From Pseudoxanthomonas suwonensis (GTDB lineage: Bacteria > Pseudomonadota > Gammaproteobacteria > Xanthomonadales > Xanthomonadaceae), in contig NZ_CP011144.1 in NCBI RefSeq assembly GCF_000972865.1, positions 992,001-1,056,000 on the forward strand: DNA of 64,000 nucleotides. The letters run 5' to 3'. Both the position numbers and the translations under genes were made by a program. The notes beneath the pieces were generated by a model that did no database searches, was not told where the DNA came from, and saw nothing but the letters and a program-made list of their open reading frames with translations. The first letter of the stretch is position 1; every line of letters starts with the position of its first letter. Of this stretch, positions 1-10,807 are shown piece by piece.

Positions 1-765
1 CGTCGCCATGCGGCCGGTGCGCTGGTCGCGGCGGTGCGAATAGAAGCGCCGCGGGTCGGAGATCGTGCACAGTCCGCCGCCGTGGATCGACGCCGCGGGA
101 ACGCCGGCCGCCTGCAGGCGCCGCCGCGCCAGCGCGTACAGGTCCACGCACCAGTGGCCGGGCCGGGTCGCGGCGAAGGCGTCGCCGGCGCCGGGATCGA
201 CAGCGACGAAGGCATCGCGCACCTCCGCGCCGACCTCGTAGGCCTGCGGCCCGGCCGCCGGCCCGAGCCAGGCGAGCAGCCGCGAAGCCGGGGTGCGCAT
301 CGCCGCCACGGTCGCTTCCAGCACGCCGGACGCCAGCCCGCGCCAACCGGCGTGCGCGGCGCCGACTTCGCTGCCGTCGGCCGCGGCGAAGACCACCGGC
401 AGGCAGTCGGCGGTCAGGATCGCCAGCACGGCGCCGGGCACCGAGGTCACCGCCGCGTCGGCTTCCGGTTCGTCCGCGGCCGCGTCGTGCCCGCCCGATA
501 CTTCGAAACGGAACACGCCGGTGCCGTGCACCTGCCGCAGCCACGCCGGCGGCGACGGCAGCCCGAAACCCGACGCCAGCTCGGCGCGGTTGGCCGCCAC
601 CGCGGCCGGATCGTCGCCGCAGCGCGCGCCCAGGTTGAAGCGGTCGAACGGCGCGTGCGAGGCGCCGGCACCCTGGCGAAGCGTGGTGAACGCGACCACC
701 CCCGGCGGCGCGGGCCAGTCGGCCGGCAGGATCGCAGGGTCGGCGATGGCGTGGCCTGCGCCCAT
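1..765 (-). CDS. pgeF: Laccase-domain peptidoglycan-editing/purine nucleoside protein, C-terminus cut by window edge
   Basis: YfiH/PgeF (DUF152, multicopper polyphenol oxidase laccase) family. Known members act on purine nucleosides or edit wrongly built muropeptides, in the cytoplasm. The three conserved metal-ligand regions are visible: H80 in RQVHGTG, C121 in TADCLP and H138 in AAHAGWRG. The frame stays open from the ATG at 765 to base 1 (255 codons, no stop), close to the usual 240-260 residues, so only the last few residues are missing. The ATG is 16 bases below the rluD stop and in the same direction, which suggests the rluD-pgeF operon known from many gammaproteobacteria. A start further upstream would run into rluD. 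Confidence 0.9.
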   Translation of the reverse strand, partial: MGAGHAIADPAILPADWPAPPGVVAFTTLRQGAGASHAPFDRFNLGARCGDDPAAVAANRAELASGFGLPSPPAWLRQVHGTGVFRFEVSGGHDAAADEPEADAAVTSVPGAVLAILTADCLPVVFAAADGSEVGAAHAGWRGLASGVLEATVAAMRTPASRLLAWLGPAAGPQAYEVGAEVRDAFVAVDPGAGDAFAATRPGHWCVDLYALARRRLQAAGVPAASIHGGGLCTISDPRRFYSHRRDQRTGRMAT

Positions 766-781
766 GCGGATGCCTTGGCGC

Positions 782-1762
782 TCAGCGCCGCTGGCTCTCG
801 TCCCAGGCGCGGGTGTCCTCGCCCAGCACCCGCAACAGCCCGACCATGTCGGCCGGCACCGGCGCAGACACGCGCACCGGCGCGCCGCCGACCGGATGGG
901 CGAACTCCAGGGTCTCGGCATGCAGGGCCTGGCGCCTGAAACCGCGCAACTCCGCGGCCAAGGCCTCGCTCGCGCCCTTGGGCAGCTTCAGCGGGCCGCC
1001 GTACAGCGGGTCGCCGACGATGGGGTGGCGCAGGTGCTGCATGTGCACCCGGATCTGGTGGGTGCGGCCGGTCTCCAGCCGGCACTCCAGCGCGGTGTGC
1101 GCGCGGAAGCGCTCGCGCAGGCGGAAATGGGTGACCGCGTCGCGGCCGTCCTCGCGCACCGCCATGCGCAGGCGGTCGCGCGGGTGGCGGTCGATCGGCG
1201 CATCGGCGGTGCCGCCGGAGACCAGCGCGCCGACCACCACCGCCAGGTACTGGCGGTGGACCTCGCGCGCGGCCAGCTGCGCGACCAGGCCGGTATGCGC
1301 CGGCAGGGTCCGCGCCACCACCATGACCCCGCTGGTGTCCTTGTCCAGGCGGTGCACGATCCCGGCCCGCGGCAGCGCCGCCAAGCCCGGGTCGCGGTGC
1401 AGCAGCGCGTTGACCAGGGTCCCGGTCGGGTTGCCGGCGCCGGGATGGACCACCAGCCCGGCCGGCTTGTCCAGCACGAACAGGTCGGCGTCCTCGTAGA
1501 GGATGTCCAGCGGGATGTCCTCGGGCACGGCCTCGGTCTGGACCTCGGCCACCGCCACCAGGGTCACCGCCTCGCCGCCGCGGACCGGATCGCGCGGGCG
1601 TGCGGCCCGTCCGTCCAGCAGCGCGTCGCCGGACTTGATCCACGCCGCCAGGCGCGAACGCGAATACTCGGGGAACAGGTCGGCCAGGACCGCGTCGAAA
1701 CGGCGGCCGGCGGCCTCGTCGGGAACGGTGGCCTGGCGGGGAGCGTCGGAAGGCTGGGACAT
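782..1762 (-). CDS. rluD: 23S rRNA pseudouridine synthase RluD
   Basis: Makes pseudouridines at 1911, 1915 and 1917 in helix 69 of 23S rRNA. The 326-residue protein has an N-terminal S4 RNA-binding domain (about residues 16-75) and an RluA-type catalytic domain with the hallmark [10 protein letters not shown]140 is the expected nucleophile. The C-terminal RTHQIRVH motif is also typical. The frame stays open upstream, but MSQPSDAP at 1762 fits the family length, while the extension lies in the bamD promoter region. It is divergent from bamD with about 100 bases between the starts, a common gammaproteobacterial arrangement. pgeF follows. Confidence 0.93.
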   Translation of the reverse strand: MSQPSDAPRQATVPDEAAGRRFDAVLADLFPEYSRSRLAAWIKSGDALLDGRAARPRDPVRGGEAVTLVAVAEVQTEAVPEDIPLDILYEDADLFVLDKPAGLVVHPGAGNPTGTLVNALLHRDPGLAALPRAGIVHRLDKDTSGVMVVARTLPAHTGLVAQLAAREVHRQYLAVVVGALVSGGTADAPIDRHPRDRLRMAVREDGRDAVTHFRLRERFRAHTALECRLETGRTHQIRVHMQHLRHPIVGDPLYGGPLKLPKGASEALAAELRGFRRQALHAETLEFAHPVGGAPVRVSAPVPADMVGLLRVLGEDTRAWDESQRR

Positions 1763-1862
1763 GGGGAAACCGGTGCGGGGACGGTCCGGCGTGCTGGAGT
1801 CAGTCGCCGGACAGGCCACTAGGCTATCATCGGCCCTTCCGTTTCCGCGCCGTACGCCCCCG

Positions 1863-2741
1863 ATGGCCCATCGCCCCCGTTTCGCACTCCCCGCCCCGCT
1901 GCGCCTGGCCGCCCTGCTGCTGGCCGCGGCCTTCCTGGCCACCGGCTGCGGCCGCAACAGCAAGGAAGACGCCGACGAGGGCCTGCCGGTCACCGAGCTC
2001 TACGACAAGGCCCACAAGCGGATGCAGGCCGGCAACTGGTCCGAGGCGGAGCGGGTCTTCAAGCGCCTGGTCGCCCAGTACCCGTACGGCCCGTACACCG
2101 AACAGGCGCTGATGGAAACGGCCTACGCCCAGTTCAAGGCCGGCAAGCACGAGGACGCGGTCTCGACCATCGACCGCTTCATCCGCACCTACCCGACCCA
2201 CCGCAACATCGCCTACTTCTACTACCTGCGCGGCCTGGCCAACTCCAACCGCGACGCGGTGTTCCTGCAGCGGGTGTGGTCGCTTGACCCCAGCCGCCGC
2301 GACCTGGCCTCGCCGCAGCAGGCCTACGACGACTTCTCCCGCGTGGTCCAGCGCTATCCCAACAGCCGCTACGTCGACGACGCGCGCCAGCGGATGGTCG
2401 AGCTGCGCAACATGTTCGCCCGGCACGAGATGGACACCGCGCTGTACTACATGCGCCGCGGCGCTTGGCTGTCGGCGGTGAGCCGCGCCCAGTACATCCT
2501 CGAGACCTATCCGCAGAGCGAGTTCCAGAACGACGCGATCGCCGCGCTGGCCGAGTCCTACCGGCAGCTGGACAACCAGACCCTGTCGGCCGACGCGATC
2601 CGCGTGCTGCGGCTCAACGACCCGCAGCATCCCTACCTGCACGGCGACTGGCCCGACTACCCGTGGGCGGTCCGCAAGCTGAACCCCTTCGCCGGCGAGA
2701 AGTCGCCGACCGGCCAGCGCAACGCGACCCGCGACCGCTGA
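1863..2741 (+). CDS. bamD: Outer membrane assembly lipoprotein BamD
   Basis: Essential lipoprotein of the BAM complex, which inserts beta-barrel proteins into the outer membrane. The 292-residue precursor has a signal peptide ending in a lipobox, LATGC, with the lipidated Cys at residue 29. It is followed by TPR repeats (about residues 45-240), including the typical [10 protein letters not shown] and [16 protein letters not shown] regions. The ATG at 1863 was chosen because it starts a proper signal peptide; the frame is open further upstream but carries no signal there. It is divergent from rluD. A GC-rich hairpin follows the stop. Confidence 0.95.
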   Translation: MAHRPRFALPAPLRLAALLLAAAFLATGCGRNSKEDADEGLPVTELYDKAHKRMQAGNWSEAERVFKRLVAQYPYGPYTEQALMETAYAQFKAGKHEDAVSTIDRFIRTYPTHRNIAYFYYLRGLANSNRDAVFLQRVWSLDPSRRDLASPQQAYDDFSRVVQRYPNSRYVDDARQRMVELRNMFARHEMDTALYYMRRGAWLSAVSRAQYILETYPQSEFQNDAIAALAESYRQLDNQTLSADAIRVLRLNDPQHPYLHGDWPDYPWAVRKLNPFAGEKSPTGQRNATRDR

Positions 2742-2769
2742 GCGGTCTGGCTGGTCGCGTTGGACGGCA

Positions 2770-2791
2770 AAGGCGCGCTCCGGCGCGCCTT
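2770..2791 (+). terminator. Hairpin after bamD
   Basis: A 9-bp stem with a TCCG loop begins 29 bases after the bamD stop. The run of T after it is weak (CCGCGTTTCC), so it may be an mRNA 3' end or a partial terminator. Confidence 0.5.
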
Positions 2792-2888
2792 CCGCGTTTC
2801 CGTGGGGCCGTCGCCTGTCTCTTGCGGCATGAGCATCCGGGCTTGCCAGAAATCAGGCATCGTCGGCGCGGGTGGCGCCCCCGAGGGT

Positions 2889-2926
2889 TCCGACGCCCGT
2901 GTCGCCGACTGAAGTCAGCTCCTACA
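2889..2926. repeat. Half REP unit downstream of nadE
   Basis: Only the inverted half of the GTAG-type REP is present (GTCGCCGACTGAAGTCAGCT followed by CCTACA). The matching head half to the left is degenerate. It sits 33 bases beyond the nadE stop. Confidence 0.8.
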
Positions 2927-2958
2927 CAAGGCGGGCGCGTGCCGCCGGACCGGCGATC

Positions 2959-4596
2959 TCAGCCGGCGAAGCCGTTGCTGATCGGATAGCGCCGCTCGCG
3001 CCCGAACGCGCGCCGCGACACCTTCGGCCCCGGCGCGGCCTGGTGCCGCTTCCACTCGCTGGTGCGCACCAGCCGCAGCACCCGGTCCACCACTTCGGCC
3101 GCGTAGCCGGCGGCGACGATCTCGTCGCGCGACTGCTCCTGGTCGACATAGCGGTAGAGGATGCCGTCGAGCACGTCGTAGGCCGGCAGCGAGTCCTGGT
3201 CGGTCTGGTTGACGCGCAGTTCGGCCGAGGGCGGCCGCGCGATCACCGCCGGCGGGATCACCGGCGCACCGCCGACCGTATTGCGCCACTTGGCCAGGCC
3301 GAACACCTCGGTCTTGTACAGGTCCTTCAACGGCGCGTAGCCGCCGCACATGTCGCCGTAGATGGTCGCGTAGCCGACCGCGTACTCGCTCTTGTTGCCG
3401 GTGGTCAGCAGCAGCCCGTGGAACTTGTTGGCCAGCGCCATCAGGATCGCGCCGCGGCTGCGCGACTGCAGGTTCTCCTCGGTGACGTCGGCCTCGCGGC
3501 CCTCGAACAGCGGGCCCAGCGCCTGCAGGAAGCCCTGGAACGCCGGTTCGATCGGCACCGTCTCCAGGCGCACGCCCAGCGCCGCGCACTGCTCGGCGGC
3601 CAGGTCGTTGGACAGGTCGGCGGTGTAGCGCGAGGGCAGCCGCACCGCGGTGACGTTGTCCGCGCCCAGCGCGTCGACCGCCAGCGCCAGCACCAGCGCC
3701 GAGTCGATGCCGCCGGACAGGCCCAGCCACACTTTCGAGAAGCCGTTCTTGCCGCAGTAGTCCTGAAGCCCGCGCACCACCGCGCGCCAGGCCAGCGCGT
3801 CCATGCTCTCGTCACCGTCGTCGATCCACTGCACCGGGACGAAGCTGCGCCCGGCGGTGTCGTAGTCCACCACCAGCCACTGGTCGGTGAACGCGGCCGC
3901 AGCCGGGTGCACGCTGCCATCGGCGTCGGCCACCACCGAGGCGCCGTCGAACACCACCGCATCCTGCCCGCCGACCAGGTTGAGGTAGACCAGCGCCGCG
4001 CCCGACTCGCGGGTGCGCTCGGCCAGCAGCGCGTCGCGCTGGGCGTGCTTGCCGCGCTCGAACGGCGAGGCGTTGGGCACCAGCACCAGCTGCGCGCCGG
4101 CGCGCACGGTGTCGGCCAGCGGCTCGGGGAACCACAGGTCCTCGCACACCAGCACACCGACGGGCACGCCCTCGAGCTCGAACACGCACGATCCGCCGTC
4201 GGGATCGACCTCGAAGTACCGGCGCTCGTCGAACACCGCGTAGTTGGGCAGCTCGCGCTTGCGGTAGGTGGCCTCGACCCGGCCGTCGCGCAGCACGCTG
4301 GCGGCGTTGTAGAGCACGCTGCCGGCCGACTCCGGCCAGCCCACCACCGCGACGATGCCGGTGGCCGCCTTCGCCAGCTCGTGCAGCGCCGCCTCGCAGG
4401 CGGCCAGGAACGCGGGCCGCAGCAGCAGGTCCTCCGGCGGATAGCCGCTGACCGCCAGTTCCGGAAACAGCACGATGTCGGCGCCGAACTCGTCGCGCGC
4501 CTCGGCGATCATCTCCGCGATCCGCTCCGCGTTGCGCGCCACCGCGCCGACCGGGAAGTCGAACTGGGCCAGGGCGATGCGCAGGGAGTCCTTCAT
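2959..4596 (-). CDS. nadE: Glutamine-dependent NAD+ synthetase
   Basis: Last step of NAD biosynthesis: amidates deamido-NAD using glutamine as nitrogen source. The 545-residue two-domain form has an N-terminal carbon-nitrogen hydrolase (glutaminase) domain with the catalytic triad E46, K113 and C151 (in LVCEDLWFP). Its C-terminal ATP-pyrophosphatase domain has the P-loop SGGIDS at residues 294-299. MKDSLRIALAQ at 4596 was chosen because the nitrilase fold starts directly there; the open frame upstream runs into repeat DNA. The gene stands alone between repeats. Confidence 0.95.
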   Translation of the reverse strand: MKDSLRIALAQFDFPVGAVARNAERIAEMIAEARDEFGADIVLFPELAVSGYPPEDLLLRPAFLAACEAALHELAKAATGIVAVVGWPESAGSVLYNAASVLRDGRVEATYRKRELPNYAVFDERRYFEVDPDGGSCVFELEGVPVGVLVCEDLWFPEPLADTVRAGAQLVLVPNASPFERGKHAQRDALLAERTRESGAALVYLNLVGGQDAVVFDGASVVADADGSVHPAAAAFTDQWLVVDYDTAGRSFVPVQWIDDGDESMDALAWRAVVRGLQDYCGKNGFSKVWLGLSGGIDSALVLALAVDALGADNVTAVRLPSRYTADLSNDLAAEQCAALGVRLETVPIEPAFQGFLQALGPLFEGREADVTEENLQSRSRGAILMALANKFHGLLLTTGNKSEYAVGYATIYGDMCGGYAPLKDLYKTEVFGLAKWRNTVGGAPVIPPAVIARPPSAELRVNQTDQDSLPAYDVLDGILYRYVDQEQSRDEIVAAGYAAEVVDRVLRLVRTSEWKRHQAAPGPKVSRRAFGRERRYPISNGFAG

Positions 4597-4721
4597 GGCG
4601 TCAGACCGTTCGTGGGATGCGGCCATGATACCGGCGCGGCGTGTGACGACGCCGGCGCCGGCCGGGCTTGCTGCGGGTGCAGCGACGCCTGCCTGCCGCC
4701 TGAGTGGGACGGGACGTTCCC

Positions 4722-4818
4722 TGTAGGAGCCGGGCTTGCCCGCGACCCGACGCCGTCGGCACAGGCGACGCACTCATGATCCCGACGCCCGTGTCGCCGA
4801 CTGAAGTCAGCTCCTACA
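4722..4818. repeat. GTAG REP unit (paired)
   Basis: A ~97-bp unit: head TGTAGGAGCCGGGCTTGCCC, about 40 bases of middle, then an inverted half ending in CTCCTACA. The two halves are inverted relatives, so the whole unit can fold on itself. It is the first of two units between nadE and sucD. Confidence 0.9.
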
Positions 4819-4842
4819 GAAGAGCGGCGGCGCCGGTGCTGT

Positions 4843-4932
4843 TGTAGGAGCCGGGTTCAGCCGGCGACGCGACGCCGTCGGCCTGGGCGACGCCCCCGTG
4901 ATCCCGACGCCCGTGTCGCCAGGGCTCCTACA
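4843..4932. repeat. GTAG REP unit (paired)
   Basis: Starts TGTAGGAGCCGGGTTCAGCC. The small GCCGG/CCGGC hairpin lies next to the GTAG. The inverted end is CTCCTACA, with the last hairpin shortened. It sits just beyond the sucD terminator. Confidence 0.9.
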
Positions 4933-4941
4933 AGGAGAGAG

Positions 4942-4972
4942 AAAAACAGAAGGCCGCCCGAGGGCGGCCTTC
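4942..4972 (-). terminator. Rho-independent terminator of sucCD
   Basis: On the minus strand a perfect 10-bp stem (GAAGGCCGCC with GGCGGCCTTC, loop CTCG) is followed by TGTTTTT. It begins 22 bases after the sucD stop. Confidence 0.9.
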
Positions 4973-4994
4973 CGGTGTCGCTTGGCGGTACCGA

Positions 4995-5867
4995 TCAGCC
5001 CAGGCGGGCCTTGATCGCCGCGCCCAGGTCGCCCGGCGAGCGCACCGTGGTCACGCCCGCCGCTTCCATCGCGGCGAACTTGCCCTCGGCCGTGCCCTGG
5101 CCACCCGAGGCGATCGCGCCGGCATGGCCCATGCGCTTGCCCGGAGGGGCCGAGGCGCCGGCGATGAAGCCGACGACCGGCTTCTTCACGTGCTGCTTGA
5201 TGTACTCGGCGCCCTCTTCCTCGGCGCTGCCGCCGATCTCGCCGACCATGATGATGCCCTCGGTCTGCGGGTCCTCGTTGAACAGCTTGAGGCAGTCGAC
5301 GAAGTTCAGGCCGTTGATCGGGTCGCCGCCGATGCCAATACAGGTCGACTGGCCCAGGCCCACGTCGGTGGTCTGCTTGACCGCCTCGTAGGTCAGCGTG
5401 CCCGAGCGCGAGACGATGCCGATCTTGCCCGGCTGGTGGATGTGGCCCGGCATGATGCCGATCTTGCACTCGCCCGGGGTGATGATGCCGGGGCAGTTCG
5501 GGCCGATCAGGACGACGTCGTCGTAGCCCTTCAGCACGTTCTTCACCCGCAGCATGTCCAGCACCGGGATGCCCTCGGTGATGCACACGATGACCTTGAT
5601 GCCGCCGGCGGCGGCCTCGAGGATCGCGTCGGCCGCGAACGGCGGCGGCACGTAGATGACCGAAGCGTCGGCGCCGGTGGCCTTGACCGCGTCGGCGACG
5701 GTGTTGAACACCGGCAGGCCGATGTGGGTCTGGCCGCCCTTGCCCGGGGTGACGCCGCCGACCACCTGGGTCCCGTACTCGACCATCTGCTCGGCGTGGA
5801 AGGTGCCCTGCTGGCCGGTGAAGCCCTGCACGATCACCTTGGTGGATTTGTTGATTAGAACGGACAT
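4995..5867 (-). CDS. sucD: Succinate-CoA ligase (ADP-forming) subunit alpha
   Basis: TCA-cycle enzyme converting succinyl-CoA to succinate with substrate-level phosphorylation; forms a complex with SucC. The 290-residue protein shows an N-terminal CoA-binding Rossmann domain ([13 protein letters not shown]) and the C-terminal ligase domain. The phosphohistidine is H248 in KRMGHAGAI. The ATG at 5867 matches the usual N-terminus MSVLINKST. It lies 173 bases downstream of sucC with two hairpins between, and is followed by a clear terminator. Confidence 0.97.
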   Translation of the reverse strand: MSVLINKSTKVIVQGFTGQQGTFHAEQMVEYGTQVVGGVTPGKGGQTHIGLPVFNTVADAVKATGADASVIYVPPPFAADAILEAAAGGIKVIVCITEGIPVLDMLRVKNVLKGYDDVVLIGPNCPGIITPGECKIGIMPGHIHQPGKIGIVSRSGTLTYEAVKQTTDVGLGQSTCIGIGGDPINGLNFVDCLKLFNEDPQTEGIIMVGEIGGSAEEEGAEYIKQHVKKPVVGFIAGASAPPGKRMGHAGAIASGGQGTAEGKFAAMEAAGVTTVRSPGDLGAAIKARLG

Positions 5868-5960
5868 GCTTTTAGTCCTCGTAATACGTATTGGGCGCCG
5901 GCTCCGGATGCGCGACATCGGCTGCGCCGATGTCGCTGGGCGTGCCTCCACAACCCCCGT

Positions 5961-6001
5961 CCCGCCGCTTTGCGGCGGGCCACCCCCTTGACTCAAGGGG
6001 G
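5961..6001 (-). other. Two tandem hairpins in the sucC-sucD spacer
   Basis: Two consecutive perfect hairpins: 5961-5979 (8-bp stem CCCGCCGC/GCGGCGGG, TTT loop) and 5983-6001 (8-bp stem CCCCCTTG/CAAGGGGG, ACT loop). Neither has a T tract. In a sucC-sucD mRNA they would lie between the cistrons, where such structures often set RNA stability or processing; that role is inferred. Confidence 0.55.
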
Positions 6002-6040
6002 AAGGAGTCCGGAATCACGCCTTCGCGGATGCCTTCTAGA

Positions 6041-7201
<1,161 letters not shown>

Positions 7202-7406
7202 GCTTCACCAGTGGGGTGGGGACGACCGCCGGGCCGGCCGCGGATCCGGGCCGGGACGGCCGGGGGGCTTGCGGGGCGGGGGCGGTATTGTCGCCGACAA
7301 GGCCGCGGCGGTGCAAAACGCCCGTCCCGCCGCGCTTTGCGCCGGCCACGGCACGCCCACGGGCTGCCCCCTATACTGGCCGCCGCCGCGACACGGGAGC
7401 CCCGGC

Positions 7407-9008
7407 TTGCCCCACGCATCGCTCATCGACCGCCTCGAATCGATCCCCCGCCGCGAGCTGTATTTCTTCAGCCTGTACCGGGTGCTGGAAGCCGCGATCA
7501 TGGCGGCGCTGGTGTTCAGCCCGCTGGCGGACGTGGTCGGCGAGCCTCGCAGCACCGTGCTGGGCGGGACCGTGGCGGTGGCCTACATGGCCGCCGCGGT
7601 GGTGCTGCTGGTGCTGGGCCGCAACGAGCGCTGGCTGGTGCCGCTGGTGTTCGGCGGCGCCTGCATCGACATCGTGGCCGCGACCCTCGTCACCCACGCC
7701 CTGCCCCCGGTCGCCGCCGGCATCGCGATGATGCTGCTGTTCAACGTCGCCGCCGCGGCGATGCTGCTGCCGCTGCGCTACGGCATGACCGTGGCGGTGC
7801 TGGCCAGCTCTGCGCTGGTCCTGGAGTTCCTGTGGTCGGCCCTGGTCGATGGCGAGCGGCCGCGCTCGCTGGCCGAACTGTCGATGTTCGTCACCAGCTA
7901 CCTGGCCCTGGCCTGGCTGGGCTACCGGATCGGCCAGCGCGCCCGCTCCAGCCAGAAACTGGCCGAGCAGCGCACCGCCGAGGTCGCCAACCTGGTGGAG
8001 GTCAACGAACTGATCATCCGCCGCATGCGCACCGGCGTGCTGGTGGTCGACTCGGACAACCGCATCACCCTGGCCAACGAGGCCGCCTCGTTGTTGCTGG
8101 GCGACGGCGGCGAGGCCGGCGACGCCGGCCTGAACCACCTGGCCCCCGAACTGGCCCGTCGCCTGCAGCGCTGGCGCAACGGCTGGCAGGTGGACGAGAC
8201 CCCGCTGCAGCTGTTCCCGGACCAGCCGGAGGTGCAACCGCGCTTCGCCCGGCTGCTGGCCGACAGCGACCAGACCCTGGTGTTCCTGGACGACACCACC
8301 GTGGTCTCGCGCCGCGCCGAGTCGCTGACCCTGGCCGCGCTGGGCCGCTTCTCGGCCAGCCTGGCGCACGAGATCCGCAACCCCCTGGCGGCGATCAACT
8401 ACGCGGTGCAGCTGCTGGAAGAGTCGCGGAATGTCGATGACGCCGACCGCCGCCTGCTGCAGATCATCCACCAGCAATGCCTGCGCACCAACGGCATCGT
8501 CGAGAGCGTGCTCGGCCTGGCCCGGCGCGAGCGCGCCAACCCGGAGAACATCGACCTGGGCAGCTTCGTGCGCCGCTTCGTCGAGGACTACCGGCAGACC
8601 CTGTCGATCGAGACCGACAGCCTGGAGGCGATCGTGCCCTCGCAGCCGGTCCCGTCGCTGGTCGACCCCAAGCACCTGCAGCAGATCCTGACCGCGCTGG
8701 TCCACAACGCGCTCAAGTACGGACGGATCATGGACGAGCCGGCGCGGGTCCGCCTGCGCGTGTTCCAGGACGGCCGCAACGCCTTCGTCGACGTGCTCGA
8801 CCGCGGCCCGGGCATCCCCGAAGGGGTGGCGGCGCAGCTGTTCCGCCCGTTCTTCACCACCTCCGAGCACGGCACCGGCCTGGGCCTGTACATCGCCCGC
8901 GAGTTGACCCGGGCCAACCAGGCCACCCTGGAATACGTGCCGGTCCCGGGCGGCGGCGCCTGTTTCCGGGTCGCGCTGCCGGGCCCGAACGCAATCCTGT
9001 CTTTGTGA
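7407..9008 (+). CDS. pilS: Two-component sensor histidine kinase PilS
   Basis: Membrane sensor kinase that controls type IV pilin transcription through PilR. The N-terminal ~185 residues hold about six transmembrane segments. Then come a PAS-like segment (residues ~210-290, TGVLVVDSDNRITLANEAA) and a HisKA domain with phospho-acceptor H321 in SLAHEIRNPL. The HATPase domain has HNALKYG, DRGPGIP and GTGLGLYIARE. The proposed start is a TTG at 7407, placed 7 bases after GGGAG and giving PHASLIDRLES. The frame is open upstream to 7200 but has no site as good. 533 residues. pilR follows after 49 bases. Confidence 0.9.
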   Translation: MPHASLIDRLESIPRRELYFFSLYRVLEAAIMAALVFSPLADVVGEPRSTVLGGTVAVAYMAAAVVLLVLGRNERWLVPLVFGGACIDIVAATLVTHALPPVAAGIAMMLLFNVAAAAMLLPLRYGMTVAVLASSALVLEFLWSALVDGERPRSLAELSMFVTSYLALAWLGYRIGQRARSSQKLAEQRTAEVANLVEVNELIIRRMRTGVLVVDSDNRITLANEAASLLLGDGGEAGDAGLNHLAPELARRLQRWRNGWQVDETPLQLFPDQPEVQPRFARLLADSDQTLVFLDDTTVVSRRAESLTLAALGRFSASLAHEIRNPLAAINYAVQLLEESRNVDDADRRLLQIIHQQCLRTNGIVESVLGLARRERANPENIDLGSFVRRFVEDYRQTLSIETDSLEAIVPSQPVPSLVDPKHLQQILTALVHNALKYGRIMDEPARVRLRVFQDGRNAFVDVLDRGPGIPEGVAAQLFRPFFTTSEHGTGLGLYIARELTRANQATLEYVPVPGGGACFRVALPGPNAILSL

Positions 9009-9057
9009 CGGCCATTCCAGACTTGGCCCGACTCCCCGACTCGGCTATCGTTCCGGC

Positions 9058-10458
9058 ATGAGCCCCGGCCGCAGTGCACTGATCGTCGACGACGAGCGCG
9101 ATATCCGCGAACTGCTGGTGCTGACCCTTGGCCGGATGGGCCTGCGGGTCGACACCGCAGCCAACCTGGCCGAAGCCCGCGAATTGCTGGGCGGCAACCG
9201 CTACGACCTGTGCTTCACCGACATGCGGCTGCCCGACGGCAGCGGCATCGAACTGGTCGGCGAGATCGCCCGCAACCATCCGCAGACCCCGGTGGCGATG
9301 ATCACCGCCTTCGGCAGCATGGACCTGGCGGTGGAGGCGCTGAAGGCTGGCGCCTTCGACTTCGTCAGCAAGCCGGTGGACATCAACGTGCTGCGCGGCC
9401 TGGTCCGCCACGCGCTGGAACTGAACAACGCCGAGCGGCCCAAGCCGCCCCCGCCACCGCCGGAGCAGGCCAGCCGCCTGCTCGGCGACTCGACGGCCAT
9501 GGCCACCCTGCGCGCCACCATCGGCAAGGTCGCGCGCAGCCAGGCGCCGGTGTACATCCTCGGCGAATCGGGCGTGGGCAAGGAACTGGTCGCGCGCACC
9601 ATCCACGAGCAGGGCGCGCGCGCGGCCGGGCCGTTCGTGCCGGTCAACTGCGGCGCGATCCCGGCCGAGCTGATGGAAAGCGAATTCTTCGGCCACAAGA
9701 AGGGCAGCTTCACCGGCGCGCATGCCGACAAGCCCGGCCTGTTCCAGGCCGCCAGCGGCGGCACCCTGTTCCTGGACGAGGTCGCCGAGCTGCCGCTGCC
9801 GATGCAGGTCAAGCTGCTGCGCGCGATCCAGGAGAAGTCGGTGCGCCCGGTCGGCGCGGCCGGCGAGGTGCCGGTGGACGTGCGCATCCTCTCGGCCACC
9901 CACAAGGACCTGTCCGGACTGGTGGCCGACGGCCGCTTCCGCCACGACCTGTACTACCGGATCAACGTGATCGAACTGCGCGTGCCGCCGCTGCGCGAGC
10001 GCACCGGCGACCTGCCGCAGTTGGCCAACGCGATCCTGCAGCGCCTGTCCGCCGGCCAGGGCCGCCCTGCGCCGGAACTGACCGCCGCGGCGATGGACGC
10101 GCTGGCCGGCTACGCCTTCCCCGGCAACGTGCGCGAGCTGGAGAACGTGCTGGAGCGCGCCCTGGCCCTGGCCGACGGCGACAGCATCGATGCGGCCGAC
10201 CTGCACCTGCCGCAGCCGATCGCCCGCGGCGGCGCGCCGTCCGAGGGCGGCGGCCTCCCGGCGACGGGACAGGCCGAGGCGGTGATCGACCTGGATCCGG
10301 GCACCGGCGCCCTGCCCTCGTACATCGAGCAGCTGGAGCGCGCCGCGATCCAGAAGGCGCTGGAAGAGAACCGCTGGAACAAGACCCGCACCGCCGCGCA
10401 GCTGGGCATCACCTTCCGCGCGCTGCGCTACAAGCTCAAGAAGCTGGGGATGGACTGA
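9058..10458 (+). CDS. pilR: Sigma-54-dependent response regulator PilR
   Basis: NtrC-family activator of pilin transcription, partner of the PilS kinase just upstream. 466 residues. The receiver domain has acidic pocket D11-D12 and phospho-acceptor D55 ([11 protein letters not shown]). An AAA+ sigma-54 activation domain follows, with Walker A GESGVGKE (169-176), the loop motif written GSFTGA here, and Walker [12 protein letters not shown]-terminal Fis-type helix-turn-helix ([22 protein letters not shown]) ends the protein. The proline-rich linker (PPPPPP near residue 130) is typical. The pilA target genes are not in the window. Confidence 0.93.
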   Translation: MSPGRSALIVDDERDIRELLVLTLGRMGLRVDTAANLAEARELLGGNRYDLCFTDMRLPDGSGIELVGEIARNHPQTPVAMITAFGSMDLAVEALKAGAFDFVSKPVDINVLRGLVRHALELNNAERPKPPPPPPEQASRLLGDSTAMATLRATIGKVARSQAPVYILGESGVGKELVARTIHEQGARAAGPFVPVNCGAIPAELMESEFFGHKKGSFTGAHADKPGLFQAASGGTLFLDEVAELPLPMQVKLLRAIQEKSVRPVGAAGEVPVDVRILSATHKDLSGLVADGRFRHDLYYRINVIELRVPPLRERTGDLPQLANAILQRLSAGQGRPAPELTAAAMDALAGYAFPGNVRELENVLERALALADGDSIDAADLHLPQPIARGGAPSEGGGLPATGQAEAVIDLDPGTGALPSYIEQLERAAIQKALEENRWNKTRTAAQLGITFRALRYKLKKLGMD

Positions 10459-10531
10459 GGCGGCGTGTTGCCGCCACCGGTTCCGGAGGCCATCGGCCGG
10501 CGACCCGACCGCCCCGCTCACGCGAACGCCT

Positions 10532-10631
10532 CTTGCGGGAGCCGGGTTCAGCCGGTGACCCTGCGCCGCAGGCACAGGCGACGCCCTCATGGCTCCGACG
10601 CCCGTGTCGCCGACTGAAGTCAGCTTCTACA
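10532..10631. repeat. GTAG-type REP unit, head degenerate
   Basis: Head altered to TTGCGGGAGCCGGGTTCAGC. The inverted half ends GTCAGCTTCTACA, also with one substitution. It sits between pilR and rsmA. Confidence 0.8.
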
Positions 10632-10658
10632 AAAAAAGAGCGGCCGCGCCGCGGCTGT

Positions 10659-10753
10659 TGTAGGAGCCGGGTTCAGCCGGCGACCCGACGGCGCCGGCAC
10701 AGGCGACGCCCCGTGATTCCGACGTCCGGGTCGCCGTCATGCCGGCTCCTACA
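10659..10753. repeat. GTAG REP unit (paired)
   Basis: Head TGTAGGAGCCGGGTTCAGCC; inverted end GCCGGCTCCTACA. It lies 55 bases before the rsmA start, so any rsmA promoter must overlap or follow it. Confidence 0.85.
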
Positions 10754-10807
10754 AAGAAGAGCGCGCAGCGCATCCGCGCATCCTGCCCCGACCGGCGATA
10801 ATGGCGC

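Noticed and set aside
7340..7406. A clear promoter for pilS
   Set aside because: A TATACT box is visible near 7372 but no -35 at an acceptable distance was found, so it is not reported as a feature.
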